A stretch of DNA of 64,000 nt from Acanthosepion esculentum (GCA_964036315.1 OZ038500.1:60563446-60627445); one strand, 5' to 3'; numbered from the stretch's first letter, positions 36,406 through 48,099 are shown. Numbers and translations: made by a program. The notes: generated by a model from the letters alone, not told the origin.

Positions 36406-37459
36406 TTAATACGAAGTCCGTGATTGGATTTAACTTCATATACTCGTCTTTCGTGTTTCGCCTTTCATAGACGGACCCTCCAACCATCACTCCATCCACT
36501 CGTTACGAGATATCAGCAATTGAACGTTTATATTTCTCGTTTTTCTTTTATATATGCATTTTTCTTTGGTGCAAAGTTGATTTGTTTTCCTTTCACAGTG
36601 GGTGTTTTTGTCTGCGCGTGTGCGCGCTAGCGCCCGCCTGCTTGTATATGCGTCTTTCAATTGTAGCAATTTTGATATCCAGTTTTTCAGACATTCACCG
36701 TTATCTTTAATTCTTGAGGACTCTGGGGCTTTCTTGAGGTTACAATAGTGTATTTCATTTTTTTTCATTTTTGATTTAGCAATATTTTTGGTCGGAGAAT
36801 TCTCAATATTGGAAATCGGGAATGGAACGGGTGTAAACCTACGAAGTAGCATTGAAATGGTGAGTGTCAGTTGCGCACGTTTCAATCGATTATCATACAA
36901 TATATCATTATTCCTTTCGCCGTCTCAGTGTGTGTACTACTCGATAATTATGGGCAGTAGATGAAGTAGAAAACGCATCTTTTACCATTCTTTGTTTAAG
37001 TTTAATACCTCAGGCTACTTAAGGTCGTGACCATTTTGTTTGCTTATTTATTTCTATATTTATTTGTTTTGTATATTTATTTGTTTATAAATGGGATTAA
37101 GAATAATAAATTTAGGTTTTGGGTTTTTCTTTCTCGTTATGATGCGGGCGTAGGTAGTGTATCGGCAAATGATCTTTCATACCGACATTTGGAAATGAAC
37201 TCTGAACTTTTGTTTTACAGTTTATCTTGTCCTTGAAATATGATTATTGCGTCTTAATCGCTAGGCAAAGGTTATTTCGTTTTGTGATTTTCTTTTGAGG
37301 ATTTTATTTTCCATGTTATTTCTGGTATATATTTGTTTGTGATCTTCCATATACGCTTTGAGAGGTTTGTGTTTCTATGTAATTAGAATATCGAACGGTA
37401 CTAAAATACCTTAGTTTTCGGTAAAACGTGAAATATGTACTTAACTTCTTCTGTTAAAC
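36406..37459. other. Unassigned unique-looking DNA; holds a 137-codon minus frame
   Basis: A minus frame 36900-36487 (MYDNRLKRAQLTLTISMLLR at its start, Lys/Arg-rich) is the longest one outside repeats. I recognise no domain. A short frame by chance is as likely as a gene. Confidence 0.3.
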
Positions 37460-37790
37460 AAATTCACCCAAGCCACTAAGATACAAGGGGTTAACCTGTG
37501 TGTAAGAATTAGTAAACAGAAATATTACTAAGGATCGTAAACAAAATAAAGGTAATCATGCGGTCGGCAAATAACGATTGATATTGAATTTAAATTTTTA
37601 AAGTTTAATGCTGACTAGAAAACATCAAGCCGGAAGAGAGTTCCACAAGCGAAAAGTATGTTTAAATTCATAAAGTCTAGTTACCATAGCGAATAGTTGC
37701 TACGAAAGTAATTATAGAAAATAGGGAGGAAACTTTGCGTCGGTGAGAAAGTGATTGAAAACGAGATGCTATGTCAGGACCAATAAGAAA
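37460..37790 (-). pseudogene. LINE family 1 3' fragment
   Basis: The segment shares the arrangement 'gccactaagatacaaggggt...', 'gtagaaagagttccac' and 'gacaagatgctatgtcagg' type phrases with 23930-24320 and 61370-61620. It is badly decayed. The assignment rests on these relatives, not on a readable protein. Confidence 0.45.
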
Positions 37791-38159
37791 AGAAAAATAG
37801 AAAAAAAAAATAACGAACAAGAAAAATATTTTTCAAGCCACCTTATCATAAAAATGTAAGGATGAACATAAGCAAAATATATAATTAAAATGTAAAAATA
37901 TATTATTAAAAATATAGGTGAAAATAATCTCAATGACAAACACTTTTCTGAAATCAATTAAACTGCACACAGTATTCAAGAGAAATTGTCTAAAACTTAG
38001 CTGTCATCAGGATCATGACCATTATCATCATCATCATCATTTATATTCCGCGTCCCATCAAAATATTGGCGATCATATATCAACGCAACCTTCTGTCCTT
38101 TTGTAGCTCTAAAGAACATCTAAATTCCTACCATCTCTCTCTTAAGTATCCATTTACTT
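37791..38159. other. A-rich DNA with an (ATC)n patch
   Basis: 'catcatcatcatcattta' at about 38024-38042 followed by 'tattccgcgtcccat'. This is reminiscent of the (ATC)n-linked interspersed repeats common in cephalopods, but too short to assign. Confidence 0.35.
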
Positions 38160-38865
38160 GAACTTGGTTTTTATTAAGCTAATCCCTCCAAGCAAGTCGG
38201 GAGTGCCATTAGCACGCAACGGCTTACAGAGAGTGAGAGTAACAGTGAAGCGGAGAGTTTGATAAAAAGATAAAGATGACTGGCATCAAGGTCAATGCAT
38301 CAGAAGATGTCGATTGACATTACATGTTAATATTTAAAGATTATAGCTATCAGAGAAGTAAGTAAGTAAGAGGAAGGGAATTACACTGACGGGAGGTGCG
38401 AGATAAGACGCTGTTGGAGTAGAAGAGACGGCTACATTTAACCGTTCCGACAGTGAAAGGGTAGGACCGAGATGCCAACCTAGTAGCACGCTTAAATTCG
38501 TGCAGTTTGGGAACCAGCTGGTCGAAGTAGTTACCGTGAAAGTACTTATAGAAAAGACAGAGGAAAGCCACAGGGAGATAGCGACTGCAGACGGGATACC
38601 AGATCAGGACCAACCACGTTGCATATCCGTCTCTGAATGTTGTCGAGGACCTCGAGATTAACAGCGGGAGCACCAGACCATATATTGCAGCAGTAGTCCA
38701 TGCATGGACGATTGGTTGATTTGAAGAATAGATTTGAAAGATGGACTCAGGGAAGAAAAACCTTCTGGCGCGACACAGAAAACCAACTTTCCTTGTGGTA
38801 GATGAAGCTATTGATTCAATGTAGTTGTTCCACTTCAAGTTGCTCACCGTTTCCCTACATTCTTC
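38160..38865 (-). pseudogene. LINE family 1 C-terminal coding remnant
   Basis: Minus strand: LKWNNYIESIASSTTRKVGF, then LCRARRFFFPESIFQIY, a shifted YMVWCSRC region, and SRLFYSNSVLSRTSRQCNSL near the end. This is the order seen after the RT palm in CR1/Jockey-type LINEs. Several frameshifts. The reading frame 38847-38350 crosses two of them. Confidence 0.7.
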
Positions 38866-39318
38866 CTTCCCTCAATATAACATTTATGGAGTCAATGTTC
38901 TGAGATGTCCTTCCCGATAACACAGTCATTAACAAATGTTTACAAAAACACTATGTGATTTCAATATCTTAAAGTTGAAAGCAACACAATAACAAGTCAT
39001 TTATGAGTTACTAACTCACAAATCTATACATGACCAAGCTCTCTGTTCAAAATAGAGTATAAGTCGGTATAATTTATGGCCTCTTTTGGTCGGATTTACT
39101 GATTAGATGCGGCGGCAATCACGTTGTTAACTGTGAAACGAATTCTGGCAGGCTAGAGGAATGGTTCACCGAGATCACAGTAACTGAAAGGCAAGTATGC
39201 ACGAAAAAAATAAAAGAATTAACAGGGCGAAAGATGAAATAAAAAAGGGAACACATAATGTATAAAAAAGAGTACACCAAACTCAGACTGAATGCTTTGG
39301 AGAAAGTTTTCGCAGCGT
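38866..39318. other. Unassigned sequence
   Basis: I see nothing recognisable. Confidence 0.4.
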
Positions 39319-39769
<451 letters not shown>

Positions 39770-40190
39770 CCCAGGCCTCATGAATTTAAGCGTCCTACGA
39801 GGCTGGCATACCGTTCCCACCCCTTCACTGTTGAAACTGTTAGATGTAGACGTTTCTTCTACTCCAATAGCTTCATGTCCCGCACCTCTCGCCTGTGGAA
39901 CTCCCTTCCTTATTCCTGTTTCCCTGACAAATATAATCTCCAACTATTTAAGTGTAACGTCAATCGACATCACCAATTGCCTTGATCTATCCACTTCCCT
40001 TCTCCACATCCTTTCACCTTTCATTCCTATCTGCTCTCGCTCCAAATCTTCTGTAACCCCCTTGCCTTGATCTATCTACTATCTTTCTCCACATCCCCTC
40101 CTTTACCACTCCTATCTGCTCTTCCTCCAAGCCTTCTGTAACCCCTTGCGTGCTAGTGGCTTCCAGCCTTGCTTGGGGTGATAAGCTTAA
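39770..40190 (+). pseudogene. LINE family 1 3' end
   Basis: Plus strand frame: FFYSNSFMSRTSRLWNSLPY, then SCFPDKYNLQLFKCNVNRHH. The TSRLWNSLP motif is the hallmark near the C terminus of this LINE group. After it comes a pyrimidine-rich 3' region ending 'gcttggggtgataagctta'. Opposite orientation to the other family 1 pieces nearby. Confidence 0.75.
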
Positions 40191-40239
40191 AAAATTTTTT
40201 TTTTAAGTAATGATATTTATGCATGATTCTGTATCGCGA

Positions 40240-40680
40240 GATCCGACTAAGTGCAATCCTCCAATTGAAACTATTTTTAATCACTGATCTGAGAAAACGG
40301 TTGTATATAGATGCAGACTAAACATTTCTAAAACTGTTGGAGGCTATGCATCGCATCCATACACGAGACTAGAGCTGATGAGACTAAGTTCTTATTTTGG
40401 TTTTGCAGCCTCTTGCAAAGTTGTCAAAAACATTCTATTCTCTGTTAGATTTATTTATTTCCTATAGTATTTCTTTTGTAATTGATTATACGCTGAGGTA
40501 TATTAAGTGGTTGGTATTTACTAATTCCAAGTGCTGAATTTTTTTTATGAACGATTGAGGGTACGCACCATCACTGCTTTCCGTCCAATTCCAGATCATA
40601 GCTTGTGAGTTGGAAAGATTTATGCTAACCCTTAGGTTTTCTACTACTTGCTATAGGGCAAAGAAAATATTGGACAGTCG
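40240..40680 (-). pseudogene. LINE family 2 RT-region remnant
   Basis: Minus strand contains pieces that line up with 56870-58440: SRVWMRCIASNSF, then FLRSVIKNSFNWRI. Upstream is SINLSNSQAMIWNWTESSDG. The region corresponds to the end of the RT domain in LINEs. Interrupted throughout. Confidence 0.55.
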
Positions 40681-40965
40681 TGACTGTTGTCGTTCTCAAT
40701 CCAGTCGACATAGGTAAACGGCAATTCGTATTCAAATCAGCGAAACACAGTAAAGATGTTCATTTTATCCGCAAAGTTTTGCTTGTTTTGCAGTAAATCA
40801 AGAAAAAATAATTCTCATTTTTTACAAAAAAAAAAATTCCAGCCTCATTTGTTTTGCTGCCAAAGATAAGGTACATATTTCTCTTTTTACGTTAGCTGGT
40901 GACAGTTTTCGGCGCCATCAATTCAAACCAACACAGCTAGAAGAACGTACATAAGTTCCACTTTC

Positions 40966-41515
40966 CCTTCCTATTAAATTTGTAAGGAGGAAGTTCTTTT
41001 CGGAGATTCTCCATCCACAACTGTTACTTAGTTGAATAGAATACAAAAAGTATGTTTCCCCCATCATCACAGTCTTAGGGTTGTCATCCAAATTCCTTCC
41101 GTATTCCATTTGTAAGGAGGAAGTACTTTTCGAAGATTCTCCATCCAGATCTGTTACCTAGTGGAACAGACTACCAAACGTATGCTTCCCCCATCATCAC
41201 AGTCTCAGGGTCAACCCGTTGTCATCCCCCTTCCTTCCGTATTCCATTTGTAAGGAGGAATTTCTTTTAGGAGATTCTCCACCCAGAAATGTTACTTAGT
41301 TGAATAGACTACCAAAAGTATGTTTTCCCCATCATCACAGTCTTAGGGTCAACCCGTTGTCATCCCCGTTCCTTTCGTATTCCATTTGTAAGGAGGAAGT
41401 TCGTTTTGGAGATTCTCCATCCAGAACTATTACATAGTGGAACAGACTACCAAACTTATGCTCCCCCCATCAGCACAGTATTAGGGTCAACCGTTGCCTA
41501 TCCTACATATCGTCA
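40966..41515 (+). repeat. Tandem satellite, unit about 137 bp, about four copies
   Basis: Units start near 40966, 41099, 41236 and 41376 with 'attccatttgtaaggaggaa'. They continue 'gattctccatccag', 'gaacagactaccaaa' and 'ccccatcatcacagt'. The first unit is slightly shorter. Copies differ at roughly 5-10% of sites by eye. Confidence 0.9.
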
Positions 41516-42100
41516 TAATATGAACTTTTTTTCCCTCCTTTTCCGATCTTACAGAAACTCATTCAGCAACCTTCTACTTTGAGTGGCTCTTGGGAGTCGC
41601 CTTTGGTATGCAGAGGTTCATTAAATCAATGGTAAGAAGGAATCTTCTATTCGTCGTATAGCTTTAATTTCTTTATTATTTTTTTAAATTTTCACTAAAT
41701 ACAACGCCCAAGAGCCACTTAAGGTAGATTGATTTATTGCTATAGACGTGTTTCCTTTTATAATTTTTAGTTATGGTTTTTAATGCCTCATTGCGCGGAA
41801 TAATATCGATCACGAATGTTACCTGGAAAATGCCGAAAATGCCGATTTTACAAACAATTAATACAATTTACAGAGACGGAAATTCATTGAAAGCACTACG
41901 AACCGTGTTTCGCCGATGTTTTATTGAGGAATGAGCTATTTCAGGTTATCGCCTGTAAGTACTAAATTATTTTGAAAACAATATAGGATAACTGAAACGT
42001 ACAAAAATATAGTGAGTTCAAAATTAGTTACAATCTAATTTCTTTAGGGGCACAAGAAATGAAACATCCAGGTGATTGCCGTGAATCTCATCATCTCTTT
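41516..42100. other. Unassigned sequence
   Basis: I see nothing recognisable apart from T-rich runs. Two short 'gagccact' and 'agtggctc' inverted phrases lie at 41579 and 41709. Confidence 0.35.
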
Positions 42101-42101
42101 C

Positions 42102-42226
<125 letters not shown>

Positions 42227-42307
42227 GAAATATAGTTTTAAGGTGTGCCATATTTATGGGGGAAAATGCTCAATACCAGAGATAGAGCGTATGAAATATA
42301 AATATGA

Positions 42308-42442
42308 AAGTGAACATTGAAGTCAACACTGAGAGGCGACAGGCTGTTTCATGCTAGACACAATTGTCAGGCGGCCTGATGATTACGTCTAGATTGAGAC
42401 AGCCTATCGCCTCTGAGTGTTGACTTCAATGTTCACTTTTAT
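42308..42442. mobile_element. Foldback with two hammerhead-like halves, family F
   Basis: Arms 'gtgaacattgaagtcaacac' (from 42311) and its inverse near 42415-42436 enclose two diverged inverted copies of one segment. Plus half: CTGATGATTACGTCTAG...GAGACAGCC. Minus half: CTGACAATTGTGTCTAGCAT then GAAACAGCCTGTC, GCC. The minus half has GAAAC and a GTC triplet; the plus half has the intact CUGAUGA. A (TA)n follows at 42441. Confidence 0.6.
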
Positions 42443-42457
42443 ATATATATATATATT

Positions 42458-42488
<31 letters not shown>

Positions 42489-42664
42489 ACAGAAAATGTT
42501 TGTGTGTCTGTCTTTGTGTGTGTCTGGGTCTCGCTCTCTCTCTCCCTCTCTCTGGGTTTCTGTCTGTCTGTCTCTGGGCCTCTCTCTCTCCCTCTGGGTC
42601 TCTCTCTCTAGGTCTCTCTCTCTCTCTCTCTCTAGGTGTCTGTCTCTCTCTCTCTGTCTCTCTG

Positions 42665-42701
<37 letters not shown>

Positions 42702-42822
42702 GCCTCTCTCTCTCTCTGGGTGTCTCTCTCTCTGGGTTTCTCTCTCTCTGTCTCTCTCTCTCTGGGTGTCTTTCTCTCTCTCTCTCTGTTTCTCTCTCTA
42801 TCTATCTCTCTCTATCTATCTA

Positions 42823-42853
<31 letters not shown>

Positions 42854-42880
42854 GTCTGTCTGTCTCTGTGTGTGTGTAAG
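42458..42880. repeat. (TG)n and long (TC)n-rich tract
   Basis: TG units, then about 340 bp of TCTC with TGGG interruptions. The Ser-Leu-rich frames across it are spurious. Confidence 0.95.
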
Positions 42881-44025
42881 GTATTTATACACGTCCACAT
42901 TTCTCAACCGAGTTCGTTGAGATTGTACACACATGTCGCAAATTTCCAAACTAAGATCATGATAAACTTTTCAATCTCCAGCCCCCTCGGATTTGCCAGA
43001 AAATGGTGGTTAAGCCTTTTTGCAAAAAAAAAACAAGGCAAAGTTATACGCGAAAAAAAATAAATTACTGGATGAGCTGATTTTCTTTTGTGCTTAATAC
43101 AAAACATATATCATGTTACGGGGTTTAGAGTGCTTCATAGTTTTCCTGCAAAATTGGCATCACAGAAAAAATTGTGCAAAAAGTTAGGTTTTTCGTACTG
43201 CTTAAAATAAAAACTTGAATAACTTCCTTATTTTTCATCCGATTTTCTTCAAACATGTCGCACAAAATTTGCCATCGTGCAAGAAATAAAATAGTGTGGT
43301 TTTAGTCGTCGCTTCCCCGCATATAACGAAATACTGTTCAAATACACCGTTTTTCGACATAACTCACTGGTTTTTCATCCACATTTGCCATGTAAATTAC
43401 ACATGACACACAAATTGTCTTGAGTGAATGTTTGGTTTAGATTATTTCAGTTCAATGAAAGAAATCTGCACCAAACTATGTCCAAAATCGGCTTTTGCCA
43501 TTTTGCCAAAGGTTTATTCATATGATTCCATCCTAAATTGGCATTCGAACTACTATTGATGCAAATCTTGTTTGAGAAGGATAATTGAAGCGTTAACAGA
43601 TAAAGGTCTCGAAGAACCTCTTATTAATCCCAGCTTTACAGTAAAATTTCGAAGAAGGAAGGAGTGTTCTTGTTTTGCACTTGTAGTTGAATCAAGTTCT
43701 GACGGTTCATTCCTGTTTTTGTTTGATTATTAGATTTGTGAACAATGCCATACTATGTGAAAGTTATTACCACCAGAGGAAACTTACTGAATATCTAAAA
43801 CATTGAAAGAATTTAACCCCGAACAACGACCAAACAAGAAGGTTTTATCGACGGAATTCCTTTCTTAAGAACAATCAGACACTTACGAAGGACACACCGT
43901 AAAAAATATTTGGGGTAGCTTAATATACGAACGGATGATGCATACAGGCGAGGACGCAGGTAAACATTTCTAGACAGGGGTTGCTGGTATACAGTGGGAT
44001 GAGGTTACAAAATTCGGCTAGCTGA
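42881..44025. other. Unassigned unique-looking DNA
   Basis: About 1.1 kb, few simple repeats, no frame longer than 70 codons outside the flanking repeats. No domain recognised. Confidence 0.4.
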
Positions 44026-44028
44026 TTG

Positions 44029-44101
<73 letters not shown>

Positions 44102-44102
44102 A
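44026..44102. repeat. (TA)n(GA)n(GACA)n microsatellite
   Basis: Short TA, GA and GACA blocks in order. Confidence 0.95.
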
Positions 44103-44209
44103 GAGAATTAATACCAGTAAAAGGTTTGTAACTCTGCTGATTCATGCTACCATGAGCATACAGAATACAAGTAAATGTCTTTCGAATCAGCTAAGTGGCA
44201 AACCTTTCG

Positions 44210-44213
<4 letters not shown>

Positions 44214-44296
<83 letters not shown>

Positions 44297-44297
44297 T
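44214..44297. repeat. (TA)n microsatellite
   Basis: TA tract ending exactly at the left arm of the next foldback element. Confidence 0.95.
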
Positions 44298-44870
44298 ATA
44301 AATTAATTGATTTAAAATATGGTTTTTTCGCTACACAGTGATACCAAAGACATTAGTGGTTAAAACATATTATAGCCTAAACAGTCCCTCAAAATCTTTA
44401 AATATACAAATAGAAAAAGTACCGTAAGAATTTTTGCCGTTAGAAAAAAAAAAAAACAGACGACCTGAATTTAGCGGATGTCAGAATTTGTTGAAAGATA
44501 CATCCCTACCCGGATCTCTAAACATAACCTCGCTTTAGAATGTAACTATTAACTGATACAACGAAAATTAAAATTTGAACCCCCAACCACCCCTTGTCTA
44601 GATGAGTGGATTTATCGGTATCCTTGGAAACCCTCAATTATGAATCTTTGCCGTGCTTTTAACAACCGTAAATTTTTAAAAATAAGTTACTCCAAAATTC
44701 GCTTGACGAGGAAATGGAACTAATGTCTTTGGTTTAATAACAAAATTAAATTCAGGGGCTTTAGCTTCCATTTCTGAAACATGGTATCACTGCGTAGCGA
44801 AAAAACCATATTTTAAATCAATTAATTTATAATATTAATGCTCTGTAAATTTACATTGAGCACTATTGTG
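44298..44870. mobile_element. Foldback element, family E
   Basis: Arms of about 49 bp at 44297-44345 and 44782-44830 are inverted ('ttgatttaaaata', 'ttttttcgctacacagtg', 'atacca'). A second inverted pair, 'caaagacattagt' and 'actaatgtctttg', lies further in; the left arm lacks about 50 bp found in the right. On the plus strand the right arm reads CTGAAACATGG...GTAGCGAAAA, an HHR-like layout with a decayed core. After the arm come 'gctctgtaaatttacattga' and 'gcact'. Confidence 0.7.
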
Positions 44871-44929
44871 TAAAAATAAAAATATCTATAAGAACACCGG
44901 ATTTTATAGCTTACTGTTCTTTCTTTTTA

Positions 44930-44945
44930 TATATATATACATATA

Positions 44946-45024
<79 letters not shown>
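44930..45024. repeat. (TA)n microsatellite
   Basis: TA tract with two short interruptions, preceded by 'ttactgttctttcttttta' as at 15.99 kb. Confidence 0.95.
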
Positions 45025-45026
<2 letters not shown>

Positions 45027-45330
45027 CCAAGAGCATTGAATCTAGGTAGAGCTCACTTTACAGGACAGAGCTATAATATAATAAAAAAAAGGCTGAAACA
45101 CTAATATTCCAAGGTTTTAATTTATTACATTGGAATCGTAATCACGATTCAATTCATCAAAGCTACAAATTCAGAAAGAAATCGGAAAATATAACTCCGG
45201 GCATAAAAAACAAAATTTCAGTAAGCGTGTATATGTGGGGGTGGGAAACAAAGGTGGGAGGGAAATGTATGAAAGCTCTAGAGAGAAGTGTAACGGAAGA
45301 AAGAGGAATAGGAAACGTCTAAATGTGAAG
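45025..45330 (-). repeat. Diverged relative of family C/E element ends
   Basis: On the minus strand 45080-45039 reads 'atagctctgtcctgtaaagt' then 'gagctctacc', close to the 'agctctgatttacattgagc' ends of families C and E. The hairpin 'gaatcg...cgattc' at 45126-45143 and a TTTGATGA before it on the minus strand suggest a decayed HHR-type region. Confidence 0.4.
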
Positions 45331-45371
<41 letters not shown>

Positions 45372-45552
45372 TAGATAGATAGATAGATAGATAGATGTAT
45401 ATTACAGGTAATAGATCCATTGGTATATAATTCAGGTGGATCTTAGTAATATCAGATATTAAAACTGATCCACAGAGAGCTCAATATATTTATTATAACA
45501 GAGCATATATTTTGTACAACAAGACTGTCATATGTCAATGTTGGATTGAAAT

Positions 45553-45559
<7 letters not shown>
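45331..45559. repeat. (TA)n(GATA)n, then a fragment with the shared end motif
   Basis: TA and (ATAG)n to 45398. The minus strand at 45497-45469 reads 'aatatattgagctctctgtg', the same end motif as above. Confidence 0.6.

Positions 45560-45622
<63 letters not shown>
45560..45622. repeat. (TA)n microsatellite
   Basis: Uninterrupted TA tract abutting the interspersed repeat. Confidence 0.95.
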
Positions 45623-45625
<3 letters not shown>

Positions 45626-45629
45626 TTCT

Positions 45630-46225
45630 AATTTTCAAATAAGGTTTTTAGTATTGATCTTGACGTTGTGGATAAACTCAAAATATTTTTAATAAACATG
45701 TGTACCTTACTGACTTATTTCCCTGCTTACTTAATAACTATAAACGCTCAATCTCTGATAGTGAGCACTCTCTATCACCAATATATAGCAAATATTTGTG
45801 TGTCTGTTGTTTTTATTAGAATGTAAATTGATATAATTTCAAAAATTTTTGCCCCCATTATAATCACTTAATATATCACTGTAATGGAATTTGTTGATTT
45901 TATCAGATAATTTCATCATTATACGAACAAGATGTGAAAACAAAAATGACCGCCGTTTTCCCAACACTCAAAATCGGACACACGTTAACGAGATTTGTAA
46001 AGAACGAGATAAATTCATTCGTCCATTAGGAGATTATTTTTTACGAAAGATAATGCATCAACTTTGTTAAAAAAAAATCGTCAACACCGTTGTCTGACCA
46101 GTCAAACCGGAGTCGAGAGGTGAATCAATCGCTATCGACGTCAATTTTGTTGAATAACTGGAAATAAACGAAAGTAAAAGGTATATCCAATAAATATAAC
46201 GAAAAATATATATCGAGAATCATTG
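45630..46225 (-). repeat. Interspersed repeat, inverted match to 8211-8880
   Basis: Reads in reverse complement as the 8.2-8.8 kb copy, with scattered indels. It lies 25 bases from the left end of the mariner-like element 46251-47101, mirroring the 7-9 kb arrangement. Confidence 0.75.
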
Positions 46226-46250
46226 AATACGACGTCAATATTAGTATATA

Positions 46251-47098
46251 TAGGATGCGCTAGGTAAATTGTCGCCATTTTATATTTTTAATTTCGCGCC
46301 TGCGCTGTGTTTGTTTTTGATTCCGTCAACTGCACAGTCTAGTAGGGTCAGTTGGGCACCGTCTGTGAGGAAAAGAGCACCATGATGCAATTCACTCCGC
46401 CAGAAATTTCGAAACAGCATGCTGTACTGCTTAGTATTTGTAGCGAAACTCCAATACGAACATTTCAGAGTGTTTGTGTGTCAATCTGAAGACGGTGCAG
46501 AGGATTCGGAAAGAGCTGGATGAGTCTAATGGTGATTACGAAGGTATGGCAGCACGGAATCTAATAAGAAGAAAATCTCCCGAATTTGTTAGTGAGGGGA
46601 TCAGATTCAACACGGAGGCCTACATCAAGTGCCTTGCGGATATAGTGCTGTCCTGTTGGAAGAACCTATGTCAGGCTACAGGACTCTGCTCCATGCCACA
46701 CAAACAGGAGAACCCATTCATCCCCGTCAGACAATTTCTGAAACGACATCATCCTTTATATCTGGCCACCTATCTCCCCAGACTGCAATTCCTTTGATTA
46801 TTATGTGGGGGTGCAGTTCAGCGAGAGACCAAAAAAACTCTTTGTAACGCCAAAGCTGAACTGAAGAAAAGATTTATGGCAGGATTCAATAATTTAAAAA
46901 AGGAGACCGCCCAGGAGAGATGCAGGAGATACCGAAGACATTTGGAGGACGTGGTTAAAGCCAATGGCGATTTTATTAAATAAATTTACACTTTAGTATT
47001 TCTAGATTTTTGTTTTTGTGATTTTGGTAAATATCTGTTAAAATGAGATATCAGTATTATTTTCATTTTGGCGTAATTTATACAATTTATCCATCGCT

Positions 47099-47101
<3 letters not shown>
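46251..47101 (+). mobile_element. Internally deleted mariner-like transposon, second copy
   Basis: Left end 'taggatgcgctaggtaaatt' with 'gtcgccattttat'; right end 'acaatttatccatcgctcc'. TA-rich sequence flanks both sides. About 850 bp, related to 7099-7927. It differs in what has been deleted, so both are separate derivatives of one family. Confidence 0.75.
46382..46983 (+). pseudogene. Mariner-like transposase remnant
   Basis: Starts with MMQFTPPEISKQHAVLLSIC and an HTH region (LKTVQRIRKELDESNGDYEG), shifts frame, then shows DSAPCHTNRRTHS, which aligns with the second catalytic Asp block (HDSAPCH in the family), WPPISPDCNSFDYYVGVQF around the third, and ends KANGDFIK at TAA 46981. The first catalytic block is missing and there are several stops. 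Not functional. Confidence 0.72.
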
Positions 47102-47195
<94 letters not shown>

Positions 47196-47205
47196 GATAT
47201 ATATT
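47101..47205. repeat. (TA)n(GA)n microsatellite
   Basis: TA tract from the transposon end, then about 50 bases of GA. Confidence 0.95.
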
Positions 47206-47253
47206 ATTTCATTTTATTTATTTCTTTTTTTAAAATAATAATCCACGTAGTAT

Positions 47254-47453
47254 AACGTGTGGACTGTGTCAGAATTACCACAACCAGATATTTTTATTAA
47301 AATATACATAATGTTACGGACAGTATCTGTCTATATTTCTGAGATGAGATATTATGTACACTATTTATATTATTTGGACTATTGTCCTCATTTTGTCGCC
47401 ATATTTATGACAACGTTTCGGCCGTTGTACGCTCCGGTCTTCTTCAGGTGTTT
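47254..47453 (-). mobile_element. SINE family A, inverted ribozyme-plus-tail fragment
   Basis: Minus strand: CACCTGAAGA (47450-47441), stem II GACCG...CGGCC, GAAACGTTG (47419-47411), then tail phrases 'aaatatggcgacaaaatgag', 'agtgtacataatatctca' and 'gtggtaattctgacacagtc'. It begins exactly where the plus-strand copy's head starts. The two copies are therefore head to head, as with the PLE pair. Confidence 0.8.
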
Positions 47454-47870
47454 GGAGGGTCCTCAAGGGCACATGGCACAGTCGATAAAGGCATTAGTTA
47501 GATCCAGTGACAGGACACAAAGAGTGTGACATCAATACCTGGTTAAGCCCGTGGATAACTTGGAGAAGGTATTAAGCAGGAGATAACTGATAATTGATAT
47601 CCATCAAACATGGCACGTGGAACTAGAACAGTCTACCCCAGTGAGCGAAAGAAAGGGTTCAGTTCGATATTCCAACCACCTGAAGAAGGCAGGAGCGTAC
47701 AACGGCCAAAACGTTGTCATAAATATGGCGACAAAGATGAGGACCATAGTCCGAATAATATAAATAGTGTACATAATATCTCATCTCAGAAATATAGACA
47801 GATACTATCCTTAACATTATGTATATTTTAATAAAAATATTTGGTTGTGGTAATTGTGACACAGTCCACA
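47454..47870 (+). mobile_element. tRNA-like/hammerhead SINE, family A, most complete copy
   Basis: Order: 'atggcacagtcgataaaggc' (A-box-like, 47481 on), 'gtgacatcaatacctgg' (mutated B box), body with 'cagtctaccccagtgagcga', HHR-like CTGAAGA (47680-47686) with stem II GCAGGAGCGTACAACGGC, a mutated AAAAC in place of GAAAC, ACGTTGTC, and a tail of about 150 bp ending 'gacacagtccacacgtt'. The body and tail match 47254-47453 inverted. Other copies lie at 740, 31885, 51846, 55521, 57836 and 58441. Confidence 0.8.
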
Positions 47871-47998
47871 CGTTGTAATAAATATGGCGACAAAGATGAA
47901 GACAATAGTCAAAATAATGTAAATATTGTAACGGACAGTCTCTACTCATCACCTGAGGATAGCTTTGTGCTACCGATGAGGTATAATATGTATATTTT
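47871..47998 (+). mobile_element. Second SINE A partial unit joined at the ribozyme cleavage position
   Basis: After 'cacacgtt' the sequence restarts with GTAATAAATATGG, the bases that follow the predicted cut in family A, and continues 'cgacaaagatgaagacaata'. At 47950 a CTGAGGATAGC...GCTACC block resembles another degraded HHR core. Confidence 0.55.
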
Positions 47999-48000
47999 AT

Positions 48001-48002
48001 CA

Positions 48003-48096
<94 letters not shown>
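48001..48096. repeat. (TA)n(TG)n microsatellite
   Basis: TA units then about 36 TG units. The family 2 PLE terminal motif 'atttggcagcaa' follows at 48099. Confidence 0.95.

Positions 48097-48099
<3 letters not shown>

Noticed and set aside
36487..36900. 137-codon minus frame as a host gene
   Set aside because: No domain, no splice context, biased Lys/Arg composition typical of AT-rich chance frames.
42461..43063. 200-codon Ser-Leu-rich frame, among the longest in the window
   Set aside because: It is mostly a (TC)n tract; the unique tail has no recognisable domain.
45126..45143. Hammerhead ribozyme in the 45.1-kb hairpin
   Set aside because: The minus strand has TTTGATGA and a stem but no GAAA in the right place. 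It was noted only as a relative of other element ends.
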